51,558 bases of DNA from Heterotrichella gracilis (GCA_032358255.1 JAULBX010026164.1:1-51558), one strand, 5' to 3'. Counted from the stretch's first letter, positions 9,501-21,082 are shown. The notes: generated by a model not told the origin, from the sequence alone. A program made the numbers and translations.

Positions 9501-12187
9501 AGAAGCAGGTACCCAGATTGACCACCAGCAGGGTACCGGCCGACTTTGTTTGGTGTTTAGGGTTTAGCACGCTGGTAGCAATAGGCATGCATCACGATGA
9601 GACGACGAGGTGCACAGGAGGAGGGTAAACAATGGCTTCAATACCTGGCCTGCAACATCCGCCAGCCACGAGGTTTCCAGCCCCTGTACTGCCGCGATGA
9701 AGTACCAGAAGCATGTGCCCAGGTTGACCACCAGCAGGGTACCGGCCGACTTTGTTTGGGGTTTATGGTTTAGCACGCTGGTAGCAATAGGCATGCATCA
9801 CGATGAGACGACGAGGTGCACAGGAGGAGGGTAGCAATGGGTTCAATACCTGGCCTGCAACATCCGCCAGCCACGAGGTTTCCAGCCCCTGTACTGCCGC
9901 GATGAAGTACCAGAAGCATGTGCCCAGGTTGACCACCAGCATGGTGATGAAGATGATGTTGAAGAAGTAGATGGCGGTGGTGGGGATCCACGTCAGCTCG
10001 CTCAGGTCCAGCCCCTGCATCATGATCTTCATGGCTCGGCCGAGGCGGACCATGCGCATCAACCTGGGAGGGGAGGGAGGCGATATCATGTCGCCATAGC
10101 AAACATGGCACACTGTCCACAGCACCTTTGTGAGCGCTCTCTTCAACAACAAAATCCATACTACGGTATGTTTATGTAGGGTTGAAATAAATAAATCATT
10201 TATTTAATAAGATAATAATATACCAATATACATTGGCATTCGCGTTATTTCAACCACCCACCGCATCAAAGAGTAGGCCAGAGAGGAGCTGCCGGCAAAG
10301 ATCTGCAGGACGAATGACGCCGCTGACGCCAGGTCAAAGACGAAGGTGCCGCGCATGACGTACAGCCGCGCAACCGCCCTGCCGTCCAGCACGATCTTGT
10401 CTGCCCACCTTGAGCGCAGCACGTAGCCCACGTGGAAGGAAACCGCCAGGTCAGAGGTGTAGACTATCCCTGGCGAGGCGCAAGGAGGAGCCAAGTGAGT
10501 AAGCATGCGTATTCCAGCGTTTCATGGGCCAGAGTGGCATGCTTGGGAATGCCTCGCCCCAGTCCAAGAGCCAAGGTTTGTCTGACACCAGTACTTCATC
10601 CAGCAAGGAGGAGGTGGAGGAGGAGGTGGATTTAGGGTTTAGGGTTTAGGGTGCAATACTAAATGTGCACGGAGCATGTACTCAGGCTTCTGGCCACGTA
10701 GGAGGTGCCACATGTGTGTTACAATTTGCATTGCACCCTTGACCTACCCAAGACCCTACAAACACCCCAACAACCCTGAACCCACCTGCAATGAAATCTA
10801 TCACATTGATCCACGTGGCAGTGTCGCTGCTGGTCTTGCTGGTCTGGAAGGCAATGAGTATGGGCGTGAGGAAGGCCGTGTAGGTGGAGTCCAGCAGCAG
10901 GGTGAGCCACTGCCACGCGTGCGCAAAGCGGATGTCGGGCATGAGCACCGGCAGCCCGATGATGGACGTAGGTCTCGGTGGCATCCCAGGGTCGGGCCCA
11001 ATGAGGTGCGCCATCGAGGCGTGCAGCGCTGGTGGTCCATCCTCGAGGAAGACGTGTCCCATGGGGCCCCTGGGAAACAGAAATCCCTGTTAGTTCCTAG
11101 AACCCTAGCAAGGCTGGCAACCCTGGCAATGTCCAAACCCCTAGATTGGGGACCTGGCTCTAGAAGTCGGAGAATTGTTGAAACTAGGGTTCGAATTCTA
11201 GGTTCGAATCAGGATTCGAAACAAGGATTCGAATCCTTGTTGAAATTGTTGAACCTATTGAATAAAAACATCAAACAGTTGATTAGAAAATCACCTGCGG
11301 AGACGCCGAGGGATGCCGCAGCAGGTGGGCTTTGTTGCCTCATCGGTGTGGTTTGCGGCCTCCGTCGTCATTTCATCCATGGTGGCGTCACGTGGGTGCC
11401 CGCTGGCTGTCACATGCGCCTGCAGCTGGAATGCCTGTCGCAGGTACTGGCGCTGCGCCTCGGGGTTTTGGGACCAGCGCAGCCAGGGGTCGAACCACAC
11501 GCCTGCGCCATTAAGGTAAATGGTTAGGGTGTAAAGGGTTAGGGTAGACGATTTAGGTGGATGGGTGTGCGACCAGCGCAGTCAGGGGTCAAACCACACG
11601 CCTGCGCCACTAGGTTAAATGGTTAGGGTGTAAGGGTTTAGGGTAATAATGGTTTAGCGTGGATGGGTGTGGGACCAGCGCAGCCAGGGGTCGAACCATG
11701 CGCCTGCGCCATTAGGGCATAAAGATTGGTGGTGGGCAGTGATGTAATACATGGGGTGATAAAGGGTAGTGGGTGGTTGACTGGTAGTGGGTGTGGGGCG
11801 GTTGTGGCCTGAGTAGTGAGTGTGACGGAGTAACAGGTCTGGCATGCACATGCCTGGGGCGAGACGGAAGTAATGCCACTACCAGCAGTACGTGGTGTTG
11901 AGTGCAAGAGTTGGCCGTGATCAGTAGCATGTATAAGGTACTCATCTGCCCCTCTGCATGCGGTTCTCACCAGGGTAGTAGTTGGCCACACTGAGGCCAA
12001 CCAGCAGGGTGCGACCAGGCGCTGCGTTGATCCACTGTGCAGTGTGCTCGATGAGGTCCATGGTTTGGCCCACTTTCCTCCCTATGTTGGGAACCAGGCT
12101 GTCCCGTATCTGTGGTGGCTGAGAACCAGCCCTAGGAGGGTTGGGGCGGTGTGAGGGAGAGGGCCCCAGTTCGATGTGGTGCTGCAT
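6501..12187 (-). CDS. Voltage-gated K+ channel with C-linker and degenerate CNBD
   Basis: Ten exons: 11971-12187, 11295-11502, 10786-11069, 10262-10469, 9850-10063, 8931-9072, 8425-8630, 7888-8097, 7343-7516, 6501-6830; 730 residues if the first ATG of the open frame (12187) is used. The frame stays open upstream to about 12395 without an ATG, so a further 5' exon is possible. S1-S3 lie at about 180-285. S4 is LMRLMRMVRLGRAMKIM with spaced Arg. The pore carries TTVGYGD (about 400-406), the K+ selectivity signature. A C-linker follows (FKDVYP, LPLPLRIRMVRQQL), then a CNBD-like fold (about 515-625) in which the phosphate-binding FGE and Arg are not recognisable (PGLIDYASLVV...RHYSLHAATWC). Gating is therefore probably not by normal cAMP/cGMP binding. 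Introns carry duplicated exon edges at 7100-7416, 9430-9850 and 11471-11714. Confidence 0.88.
7100..7416. repeat. Tandem copy of channel exon 9 donor end in intron
   Basis: The segment at about 7169-7229 is a degraded copy of the 3' half of the exon at 7343-7516, including its splice donor (TTGAACACCTCCAC...AGTAGTGCCGGTA in both). The flanking intronic pieces 7102-7131 and 7241-7269 are also copies of each other, so the whole unit is duplicated in tandem. Confidence 0.75.
8281..8424. repeat. Telomere-type CCCTAAA tract fused to a splice donor
   Basis: CCCTAAA-like units occur at about 8281-8345 and 8396-8420. The last runs directly into the donor of the exon ending at 8425, so the transcript reads GTATGTTTAGGGTTTGGGG at the start of the intron. 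Confidence 0.7.
9430..9950. repeat. Three tandem copies of channel exon 5 end (about 205-base period)
   Basis: The end of the exon at 9850-10063 (S5-pore linker) occurs again at about 9646-9745 (almost identical) and 9436-9530 (diverged). Each copy is followed by an imperfect CCCTAAA-like motif and the same roughly 70-base intronic tail. Each retains a donor-like GTATTG. Reading into copies from the nearest acceptor meets a TAA inside the telomere-type motif, so the extra copies look non-coding. Confidence 0.85.
10628..10652. repeat. Interstitial TTTAGGG tract (about 3 units)
   Basis: Three consecutive Arabidopsis-type telomere units in the intron between the exons at 10786 and 10469 of the channel gene, preceded by a short AGGAGG-type purine stretch. 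Confidence 0.85.
11471..11714. repeat. Three tandem copies of channel exon 2 acceptor edge (about 100-base period)
   Basis: About 45 bases covering the acceptor and first codons of the exon at 11295-11502 recur at about 11569-11613 and 11671-11714. Between copies lie TTAGGGTGTAAGGGTTTAGGG-like fillers. Each copy keeps a GCGCAG acceptor, so alternative acceptors are available. Confidence 0.85.
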
Positions 12188-13349
12188 GGCGGGTACCAGG
12201 GGGATGCTTTCACCGGCACTTGGGGCGTTCCTGGTGGTGGGTGGGTGGGCGGCCCCAGGCCCAGCCACAGCCACAGGGGTGGGTGGAGTACTGCGGGTGG
12301 GGGGTACTGCTGTTGTCGAGGGGGGGCAACGCACAGTGGTAGCCTGGGGGCGATGACAGTGGGTGGGTTGCAATATGCGTACGAAGATCCACTGCTAGGG
12401 AACACAGGGCTGCTGAGGGTGACGGTGGCTGCGCTGCAATGCACCCACTGGGCAAGGTCCAGGGTTGCTCCTAGTTACTAGGAAGGGCACGGTAGCACCT
12501 GAAGTGGAGACTAGCGAAAAGAGCTACACAAGACAAGGTATCACGAATTACGAAGACCACGCACTGGGCTGCATGATAGACGCCGAGACGCACCCGGCCG
12601 ATAGCAACGGAGGTGACCACTGGATGCATATATGCACGCATGCGTGAACGAAATTTTCAGGAGAGCAATAGTTTGTCAGATATGACGACAGCCCAAACCA
12701 CCAACCTACCTCATTATAAAAACAAGCCTTGCAACCGGCTGCGAGCTTGGCCTTGAGGCCCTCCTGTCAAAGGATACCGCATCCCACACACGGAACCCTA
12801 GGGTGGTGTGCACAGTCCTGCTCGCGGCCTACAGGCCCAGTCTATCCACTCATGTTGTCCTTCAGAACGACAACTATCCTATTTCTTGGTCTCCACTGCC
12901 TCGAGACAAGTATGGTAGGTGGGTTGCGCTTACAAAGCGGTGCTGGATGCGTTGTGGGGATGACAACCGTCCAACTTGCCTGGACTTTAAAAGTGTTGTA
13001 GTCTTTAAAGCGCTGTGAGCTAGACCTTGACTTAAGGCTTAATGGCCTGATAGCACCAAAGCCTTTGGCAAAGGCCAAGAGCTCTTTGCACAAGCCAAGA
13101 TTAAAACCTCAGCAGGGTTTCACCTCCGACTCGACGTGCCTGCTGGGCGACAGTCTTTCACGTGAGTGAGCCGTTTCGTTTCGATAGGATAAGTTTCGCA
13201 ACCCACACAATTGCTGCCGTCGATGTGGCACATTTGGGCGGTGTTGTAGCGACCTCGGTGTTGGTAACCCCTTCTTCTTCGCTTGCGTAAGCCATTCCAC
13301 TTTGGTCACGGGCATCGCTTTCACCATCTCGCGTTCTCGGACGGCCCCC
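12188..13349. other. Divergent intergenic region (K+ channel / transaldolase-like)
   Basis: Holds the promoters of the two divergent genes and possibly an upstream exon of the channel gene (its frame remains open to about 12395, next to an acceptor-like CAG). G-rich stretches at 12230-12330. No other gene seen. Confidence 0.45.
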
Positions 13350-16300
13350 ATGATGCACACACAGCACGTTGTCTCGGGCCACAAGGCCTTGGCTCGCCTA
13401 CCCTGCAGCACAGACAGCCGTGCACCTCGCTGCACTGCCAGGGCACGTGTATCTCAGCTGGTGCTGTGCAAGTCCGGCACCGCATACCAAGCGCCCAGCT
13501 ATGCGGGCGCGGCCACCGAGTTTGATGCCCTGAGCCGGTGGTCTGAGGTGGTTCCCGACACCAAACTCTTGGACGACACCGGTGCTGTGGAAGGGCTCAA
13601 AGCTGCTACCGCAAGCTGCGCGGTACTGGCTGGCATCCTGGGCAACCCCTATGGGAAGCGACAGTACAAGGTGAGTGTGGGTACCGTGCAACAGCTGTCG
13701 CACAAGCCAAGCATTATGTGTATGCATGCACAACGATATTCCAGTCTTGTACCCACGTGCGCTGACCGATTGGTCCCGAACTGCTCTGCTGGTTGTCTAG
13801 CTGGGCAGTAAATGCCGTGTGTGTGGGTCTGTGTTGCGATATGCATGTGGTTGTTCGCACGTGTCCTGTCTCAATGTGCACTTTTTCCGACATGGGCCAC
13901 CAACCCCTTTGCCCTCCACCAGCCCCTTGAGCACGCCTTTTACCTCTGCCCAACAATCCCTCTTCAGGAGGACTGTGCACGTCTGCAGTGCCCTGCACCC
14001 AATAGCCTGACTGCAGGCACGGTCACACTTACCATGAAAGCTTATGCTACAAGGACCATACCCCAGACCCCTCTGTCTTGTCATGACAAACCCCTGGTGG
14101 TTGCCAGAACCCTCCTGTATCGTCTACTTGCCAACCATACCTATCTTGATACCCTGTGTAACTTCAGAACCGTCTGGATGATACCTCTGCGAATGCCCAC
14201 CAACTTGGTTCAACCCCTGGGCTGTTTTTGCAGGAGGCAGTGGAACACGCCATGGCCTTCGACAAGTGCAGCGGTCTGGCGGCACCTGAGAAGTTTGCCT
14301 GCCAGCTGGATAAGGCCCTGGTGAACGTGGGGGCGCTGTTCTCTGAGAAGGTGACGGGGAGGGTGTCCACAGAGGTGGACCCGCGTGTGGCGCACTCCGC
14401 AGGTAGGCACTGGTTAGGGTTTAAGGTTTAAGGTTTAGGGTCGGCTGGGGGTACGCTGGCTGTGAGGCGCACTACCGATGTTGTACATGCACTACGTGTA
14501 GTGGGGTGATGATCTGTGTGATTTGTATGAGGATTTGGCCTGGTGCCAGGGCCGCACCTCTTTTGGCTATGTTATCTTGTGACTCCCCGGGATCAAGCGT
14601 CTGGAGGGAACCCTTACTAGGGCTTGGACGACACTCCTCCTTACCTGCGCCTGTAGGCTACCCCTCACTAGCCTCAACCCTACCCCAGGTGCCTGAATTC
14701 AACCCCCCGCCCTTTCCACCCCGCAGACAAGATCCTGGCGCGCGCCGAAAACATGGTGGCGCTGTACGCCGAGATGGGGATCCCCAGGGAGAAGATCGTG
14801 CTGCGCATCCCCTGCACCTGGGAGGGCATCCAGGCCGCGCGCCAGCTGGAGTCGGACGGCATCGCCACCCACCTCATCCTGGTGTACAGCCTGGCGCAGG
14901 CGGCGGCTGCTGCCCAGGCGGGCGTGAGTGTGGTGCAGCCCAATGTGGGGCGCATCGGGGACTACTACCGCAAGTACCCCAACATGATCCGGGACCCGAA
15001 CGTGAGTCGGGTGGTGGGGTGTGTGGAGGGTGTGGGGTTGCACGGGCCGGGTTTTCAACTTAGCACAACAAAGGGGATGGAGAATGGTGTGTAAATGCAA
15101 TGGGAACTGGGGTCTACAATGCTGTCTGAGCGTGGTGCAGCCCAACGTGGGGCGCATCGGGGACTACTACCGGAAGTACCCCAACATGATCCAGGACCCG
15201 AACGTGAGTAGGGTGTGGGTGTTGGGGTTTGTGGGTATGGGGGTCATGCACAGGCCAGGTTGGTTATTTGTAATGTCAAAGAGTTTTGTGGGTGTGGGCA
15301 GTGGGTGTGGTGCACAGGCCAGATTCTTTTGCTTCTACTGCAGCAACGTGATGTAGAGTGATGTACCACCAGATTGCCTTGAGCGGGGTGCAGCTCAACA
15401 GGATGGAATTGCTTGCATGTATGGGGGTTGGGGGCCGATATCCTGGCCGCGGTCACATGCCGAGTCCGAGCCTGGAACCTGCGGTCTAAGATAGGTACTT
15501 GACACTTAGGGTATTTGTGTATACCACCACCCCTTCCCCCTGCAGGGTCCCCGCGAGGACAGCGGCTACACCAGCGGCGTGAGCCCAGGGGTGGCGCTGG
15601 TGAAGCGCATGTACGCCTACTGCCAGCAACACAACCCCAACACGCGCATCATGGCGGCGGGCATGCGCACCAAGGAAGGTGTGATTACGGCACTCTGGCT
15701 GATACCACCGGGGCTAAAATGTGCAGAGGGTCGTAAGCATGGCTGGTATGTTGCATTTTTAAGCACATGTGGGATAACGCCGGATTCTTTTTCTGCCTAT
15801 GACGTCGCAATCGATCTCCAGATTTTTTGTAAGTGCTGATGATGTCTAATCGTGCATCGTCCATCTTATGCACCTCCCCCCCACTAGGATCTCTGATCAT
15901 GCCTCACTTGCACACACCCTCAGCCTGGCTGTGCATCACATGTGCATCGCCTAGGACTTCTGTTTCCCTCTGTCAGCATCCCATATTCCCTGGGTGTGCT
16001 CCATGGTCACCCCAAAATGCCTGGCATCCCTCTCGTCCCTAATGCACTTACGTTCCCGATACAAAACCAAAAAACTGTACTTACGGTTTCAGGTACAAAC
16101 GGTACTTACCTGTCGGGTACACAAATTGTAATCTGGTCGCTCCTCTTTTGCAGACACGCTCAGCCTGGCAGGCGCCGACTACCTGGTTGTCACCCCCAAG
16201 ATCCTGGACTCGCTGCTAGCCACCCCAACCCTTCAAGGGTACAACGACGGCCTGTCGGGTGCAGCAGTGGACACCAGCCAGGACGAGGACATTGGAGTGG

Positions 16301-17174
16301 ACCGCCAGCTGTCGCCCCAGGCGGTCAAGGACGAGGAGTTTTCGCCTCAGCTGGTGGCGCCCATGACCCGGGAGGGTTTTGAGGAGGAGATGGGGCAGGC
16401 GGGGAGGGAACTGCTGCAGGTGGGGATTGTGGAAAAGAGGGCAGACCAGGGCAGAGGAGTTTGTTCTCGTGCCTCAGGTTACTGTTAGTATAGCATTGAA
16501 ATGGAACTGGATTGCGCCTGTGCTGCCTACCCAGGTATTCTTCTTCTTCTCAGCAGTATACTCCGGCAGTTGATTCTATTGGAGTATTTGTTGTCGAGGG
16601 GATGAAGAGTCCATAACCCGGAGCACAACCACAATTCAGTTTCATTACGATGCTTGTAGCTTTTAATGTGAAGATGGGCATGGAAATGCTTCGGATGGTG
16701 GGGAAGTCGGAACAGTGTGGGCCCGCCATCGTACGCTCTTTGCATGAAACAACGCACCATTCGGGAATCCTGACCCACACTGGCTGGGGTGGGCGGGCCG
16801 TGGTTGCTAACAAGTAAAATGTGTTGAGGTTTTTTGTGGTGTGGTGTGTTTGTAAGGTTTGGATTAAGGGTTTGGTGTGTGCGGTGCCAACTAATTATGT
16901 CTTTGCGAATACATAGCCTGAAGTTTGCACATGCAGGAAGGAATATACACCATACCCTACCAAATCCGATAATGGATGCACAGTCCCTGCGTGCTCAGAG
17001 TCGCTCCATTTTCTACCCTGTCTACTATGTTGCATGACTGACGCCTCGTCTCGCACAGAAAACCCCCCTTGTTAATGTTGCGCTGCCTTGTGGCTGCAGG
17101 TTGGGCTCCAGCTACTGACTGATGACGTCAAGAGGCTGGAGCCATACTTTGGCCAGATGGCAGTGGGAGAGTAG
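13350..17174 (+). CDS. Transaldolase-family protein, probably plastid-targeted, catalytic Lys replaced by Arg
   Basis: Six exons: 13350-13670, 14234-14402, 14727-15001, 15546-15678, 16154-16419, 17100-17174; 412 residues with consistent phases. The ATG at 13350 starts a Ser/Arg-rich, acid-poor leader like a chloroplast transit peptide. The transaldolase barrel follows: GRVSTEVDPRV, IPCTWEGIQAARQLES, YSLAQAAAAAQAG, VGRIGDYYRKYP and RIMAAGMRTKEDTLSLAG. Transaldolases move a dihydroxyacetone unit between sugar phosphates through a Schiff base on Lys in an ILIKLAxTW-type strand. Here that strand reads IVLRIPCTW, with Arg190 (codon CGC at 14804-14806). The TTNPS loop and the Thr and Ser that line the active site are also not conserved (ATASC, HLILVYS, VVQPNVGRI). 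It is likely a non-catalytic relative. Introns contain duplicated exon ends. Confidence 0.88.
14403..14445. repeat. Degenerate TTTAGGG tract at intron start
   Basis: GTTAGGGTTTAAGGTTTAAGG-like units begin about 10 bases after the donor at 14403 of the transaldolase-like gene. Confidence 0.7.
14921..15212. repeat. Duplicated 3' end of transaldolase-like exon 3
   Basis: About 80 bases ending at the donor (14925-15010) recur at about 15125-15212 in the following intron, including AACGTGAGT. The copy encodes the same SVVQPNVGRIGDYYRKYPNM segment with one substitution nearby. It is therefore recent, or it could supply an alternative exon end. Confidence 0.88.
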
Positions 17175-17386
17175 GCCAGCTGGCAGTGGGCAAGTAGGCC
17201 ACATGGATTGCGATAACCATGCTGCTCCATCACCATGTGCAGCAGCCTGTCATTGCAGCAAAGTGGGAGCAACGTGGGAACAATTCCAGGCACAAATTGC
17301 TGCCAAATTTTGGCTAGTTTGGCTTGGTTCTCATGAGATGGCTGTGCGGGGGAGCTGGATAGGCAGTGGGGGAGTAGGCCAGCTGG
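17159..17386. repeat. Stop-codon segment copied three times in the 3' UTR
   Basis: A 23-base block around the stop codon (GGCAGTGGGAGAGTAGGCCA) is followed directly by a second copy at 17182-17204 and by a third at about 17362-17384. Each keeps the GTAGGCC core. Confidence 0.8.
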
Positions 17387-18823
17387 ATGCTGGTTCTGCT
17401 GCTCTGCTCCCATGGGTAGCAGCTGGCAGTCCTGAGAGCTGACATCCATGCGGGAAGTGGTATGAGGGATGCAACTCACAGGGATCTCATGGTGGCAGCT
17501 TGTACATACTTAACTTGAGAAGAAATGCAATAGACTAAGCTTATACTACAGTAACTCCTGTTTTGGCGTCTGGTCAGCTGCTAGCCTGGGGACCTTTTGC
17601 ATTAAGTGGCTTGATGCACACTGGTGTGTTGTGCATCCCGGGCGTGTTTGGGGACTGCGCAGTATTGATAGCATAACGATTATCGTAGTTGAAGGGTTGA
17701 CTGTTTAGTTAGTTACAACATCAGCAGATTGCGTAGTGTTTAATTACACTCTAGATTATTGCAAAAGTCACTTTAAGGCTTGCAGACTTTTGTGCCGTTC
17801 AGTGGACCAGATATGGCAAAACCTAGTAGTACACACTACTGGCAAGCCTGATTTGATTTCTTCCAGGGCCCAGCGTTGGACTACTGCTTGGGAGGTGTAA
17901 TAGCTTACCGCCGTGCTTGACTTCCTGTAATTATATTTGTCGCTTGCAGTTCTGGATAACGCTTGGTGCCACCAAGTTGAACACTTGTGGTTCAGCTTGG
18001 GAGTTTTTCACAGGAAGCACTGTACAGTATGCAATGCGCCAAGTAGCGGTTACAAACACTTGGCATCATGCGCTGTTGACTTCCAAGTCAGAGACTCTGT
18101 GAACGCTGCAAGATGCCGTGATGTTTTGCAACGTTGTACTGCCAGTACTCATGGGCATATAGAGTGCAAATGTCATCTCAGCATACTGATATTTATTACA
18201 GCAGACAGCTCGGCAAATTGCCGCCTGGCCCAGAGCCGGGATCACCCGGGTTCAATAGTCCGGTGTCAACTAAGGCTTGCCATATTAAACTCAATTTGTA
18301 TGCTGGATGGATTAAACGTGCAGTACAAGGCCCTGTTTCAACCACAATATAGCATCTGCGCCGCGGCATACCATTGAGAATATTTCTAAACTTTGTGTGA
18401 CACTGTGATAGATCTGGCTAGCCAAAGGCTTGAGAGGTTGATGGTGTAAAAAATTGCAGTCATCATAACTTACGATATGATAATAATGCAGCAATTGCTG
18501 CAGTACTAAGCAGTACTTAACAAAAAAACGAAACAGATACCAACTTGCATTGAATGCTAATAACTCGAATGAAGAATCATCCTGCATGCGCTGATATTAA
18601 TATTGCCATGGCTGCGCTAGTGTTTCTCAACCCTGATCTTTCAAAGGGCTACCCTCCCAACACTAGCATCCACTGCAGGCATCAGGCTGCATAAAGGTAT
18701 TGCGCTTGACGCTTGATGGCTAGTCCTTTCATGTCTCCTCCCGATGTAGATTCACTCTGATTGTAGAATGGTACACGTGGCTGTGGAAATGCAGGAGGAT
18801 ACTACTGAGCAGCAACAACCATC
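17175..18823. other. Convergent intergenic region
   Basis: 3' flanks of the transaldolase-like and ELIP genes. TGTAA occurs at 17893-17898 and about 17925, possible polyadenylation signals for the plus-strand gene. Otherwise AT-rich with no coding sequence or RNA gene that I can support. Confidence 0.45.
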
Positions 18824-20520
18824 TTAGAATAGTGCGGTGCCCTTGAAGGCCTCGATCACCAACAGCGCACCAAAGCCGATCCTGCAAAACGATGGTAGAA
18901 TAGCATTAGAGCCAGGAACATGTACCATCCAACCCCATTGCAAAATTGTATCAAAGGGGCCTGACTCGGATATGCAAGATCAGCGCAGATCATGTAGGGT
19001 ATATGAATGGATTATGGTTCATCATGATCAGCATGATGAAATTCTGGGAAAGTCACTGCTGTAAACTGTTGTATTTGATTGCACCTTAGACGTAACCCCC
19101 ACCAAACAAGAAAACCTCACGAGGGTGTACACACACTGAAATTTACTAAAATATCAGATGACCAACCCATTTCAAACCGTTCCCAACCCGCCCTCTGCCC
19201 AACTTACATAGCTGCGCGGCCGTTGATAAGCTCTGCCTGGGGCGTGAAGGGTCCAAAGCGCTCCTCCTTGGATGCGTTGAGCATGGGCACCAGGGAGCCG
19301 GCGGCAAACAGCACAAAGGCAAGGGCGATGCCGGTTGGCTGCTCACCCAGCTGCTTCAGCACAGACTCGCCTGTGGGAGGGGTTAAAAGGGTGAGGAGGG
19401 ATGGTTTACAAACCTCACAGCGTAGGTTATAAGGGCGAGGTCATGGTTCACAGCCTTTAAACCCTAGGGGGTGAGGGCGTGGTTTACAAGCTGCGTATTC
19501 ACCTGGCGCACAACAGTCATGTGGTACTACGTTTTACAAGCAAGGATCACGTTGCTATTGTCTATGAATGCCATAACAGGAGGGAAATTTGTACATGTAT
19601 GAGGGCAAAACTTCACTGCCAGACATGTTATAATCACAACGACACACTGGGCCTGAAGAGCTCGTAAGAGCTCACCTGAGGAGAGCTCAGCAGCAAGGGC
19701 GGCAACGAATCCCAGCATAGCAAGCCTTCCGTTGATGGTCTCTGGGGCTTGGCCGTTGAAGGCCATCAGCTCTGCAAGTGGGGACCAGGCGTGTCAGCAA
19801 CAATTCAATTGGCCACTGCAAGTTGGCACAGCGCACATCCACACACAAAAAAACACTCTGAAGGTGTGCATTACACGGTGGCTGTAGTGGGTGTATATAT
19901 GTAGAGGCAACACCTGGGCAACACATGTTGCAAAGGTCAGGTCTTTTACCTCCAAAAGAAGGCGTGGCGGCAATCGCGGTGGTGGTTGACTGGGAGACGC
20001 CGGTGTCAAGCTGTCCGCTCTCCACGGCCTTGGTCCACTGCAGACAACACACAGCGGTTCAGTGTCAACATACACCGTCCGGCAACCCCTTTTTCTACTA
20101 TCTGCTAACTACTAGGTCTTGAGTGTTCGATAGCGCGCTGTCGCGGCAACCACACAGTAATCACAGGAACAGACCGTGCACGGCCACACTGAGTGACCCA
20201 ACGCGTGACCCACATACTAATGCACTCAGCCGCACACACACATCGAACACCAGGGCGTTGCGACGGGCATATGAACGGTTCGGGTTCACACCACACCTAC
20301 GCATGCACTTGTTTGGGTTCAAACCTACCTCCTGCTGGTTGTATGCCTTGCCGGCGTAGAAGTAGGTGGACCCGGAGGTGGAGGGTGCGGCGGGCTCCGC
20401 CTCGTTGTCGGTGCTCGCGCGGACCACGCTCTTGTTGGCGCGGGTTGTGCGTGCACGGGCCTTGGTGCTGAGCACCACAGGCCTGGCAGACACAGTCAGG
20501 GAGGAGCACTGGGCAATCAT
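18824..20520 (-). CDS. Early light-induced protein (ELIP), LHC-superfamily
   Basis: Five exons: 20329-20520, 19950-20037, 19676-19771, 19208-19370, 18824-18881; 198 residues, phases agree. The first ~37 residues are a Ser/Arg/Ala-rich chloroplast transit peptide. Helix I contains ETINGRLAMLGF (about 105-116) and helix III contains AELINGRAAMIGF (about 172-184). Both hold the Glu and Asn/Arg chlorophyll ligands of the LHC motif. A hydrophobic helix II (IALAFVLFAAGSLVPML) lies between. This order and length are typical of ELIPs, thylakoid proteins that bind pigments and protect from excess light. A TATA-like TATATATAT lies at 20635-20643, about 115 bases before the ATG. The gene shares a 560-base divergent promoter with the Abraxas-like gene. 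Confidence 0.93.
19391..19495. repeat. Degenerate about 40-base tandem repeat in ELIP intron
   Basis: Three imperfect copies of an AAGGGTGAGG...GGTTTACAA unit, with an AAACCCTAGGG telomere-type piece, in the intron between exons 3 and 4. Confidence 0.6.
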
Positions 20521-21082
20521 CGTGAAGGCAATTGAATTGGCACGGAGGGTGTGGAGGGGTGTGTGGGTATGGGATCTGTGGGTTGCGAAGGGAGCAGAGA
20601 CGTGTGTGATAGCGTGGAGCTTGTGGTGGCTTGGTATATATATGCCTCAGTTCGTTGATGGCATCACGAGTCTGTGGCTGGGAGCTGCAAGCTGCAGTAG
20701 CTCACTCTTGTGCCTCCTGACATTACGAGGCTGGCGTGGCTCCAAATTGGTGCCACGCGGCAAACGATGTGCGGGGCCACGATGCCATTCAAGCCATATG
20801 GCATGCTCTAATTTGCCAGCAGACAGTGGAGGCAGTGACTAACTTCAACCGTTTAAACTTTTGAGAGAAACAAGAGAGATGCAGCAAAAATTCAGGATGT
20901 ATTTATTGTATACGAAGCCTGGAGCTGCCCCTTGTTTGCGAACGTGTTCTTTGTACAACCGCTGTCCACTGTTGGGCTCGTTCTTACACTTGGCAGTGCA
21001 ACATGAGCACGCCATGTCCTCACACCCTACCAAACCAGGCCGACCTTAGCCCCCCTTCAACGCTGTGACCTTGTAGTTCAGA
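20521..21082. other. Divergent promoter region, ELIP and Abraxas-like genes
   Basis: 562 bases with no coding sequence. It holds the TATA-like element near the ELIP. I see no canonical CACGTG G-box. Confidence 0.5.
20635..20643 (-). promoter_or_regulatory. TATA-like element of the ELIP gene
   Basis: TATATATAT about 115 bases upstream of the ELIP start codon; the only clear TATA-like run in the divergent promoter. Assignment is by position. Confidence 0.5.

Noticed and set aside
9646..9745. Alternative mutually exclusive exon of the K+ channel
   Set aside because: The copy lacks an in-phase acceptor. From the nearest CAG the frame meets TAA in the telomere-type motif before the coding part.
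10676..11527. 283-codon open frame on the plus strand
   Set aside because: It runs antisense through channel exons 2 and 3 and their intron. The minus strand has a full channel with splice phases and motifs, so this is a shadow of GC-rich coding sequence.
13302..13349. Longer N-terminus of the transaldolase-like protein
   Set aside because: The frame is open to 13302 but starts with TTG; the first ATG is at 13350 and already gives a full transit-like leader.
18220..18275. tRNA-like segment with GGTTCAA
   Set aside because: I could not fold acceptor, D and anticodon arms around it; only the B-box-like piece is present.
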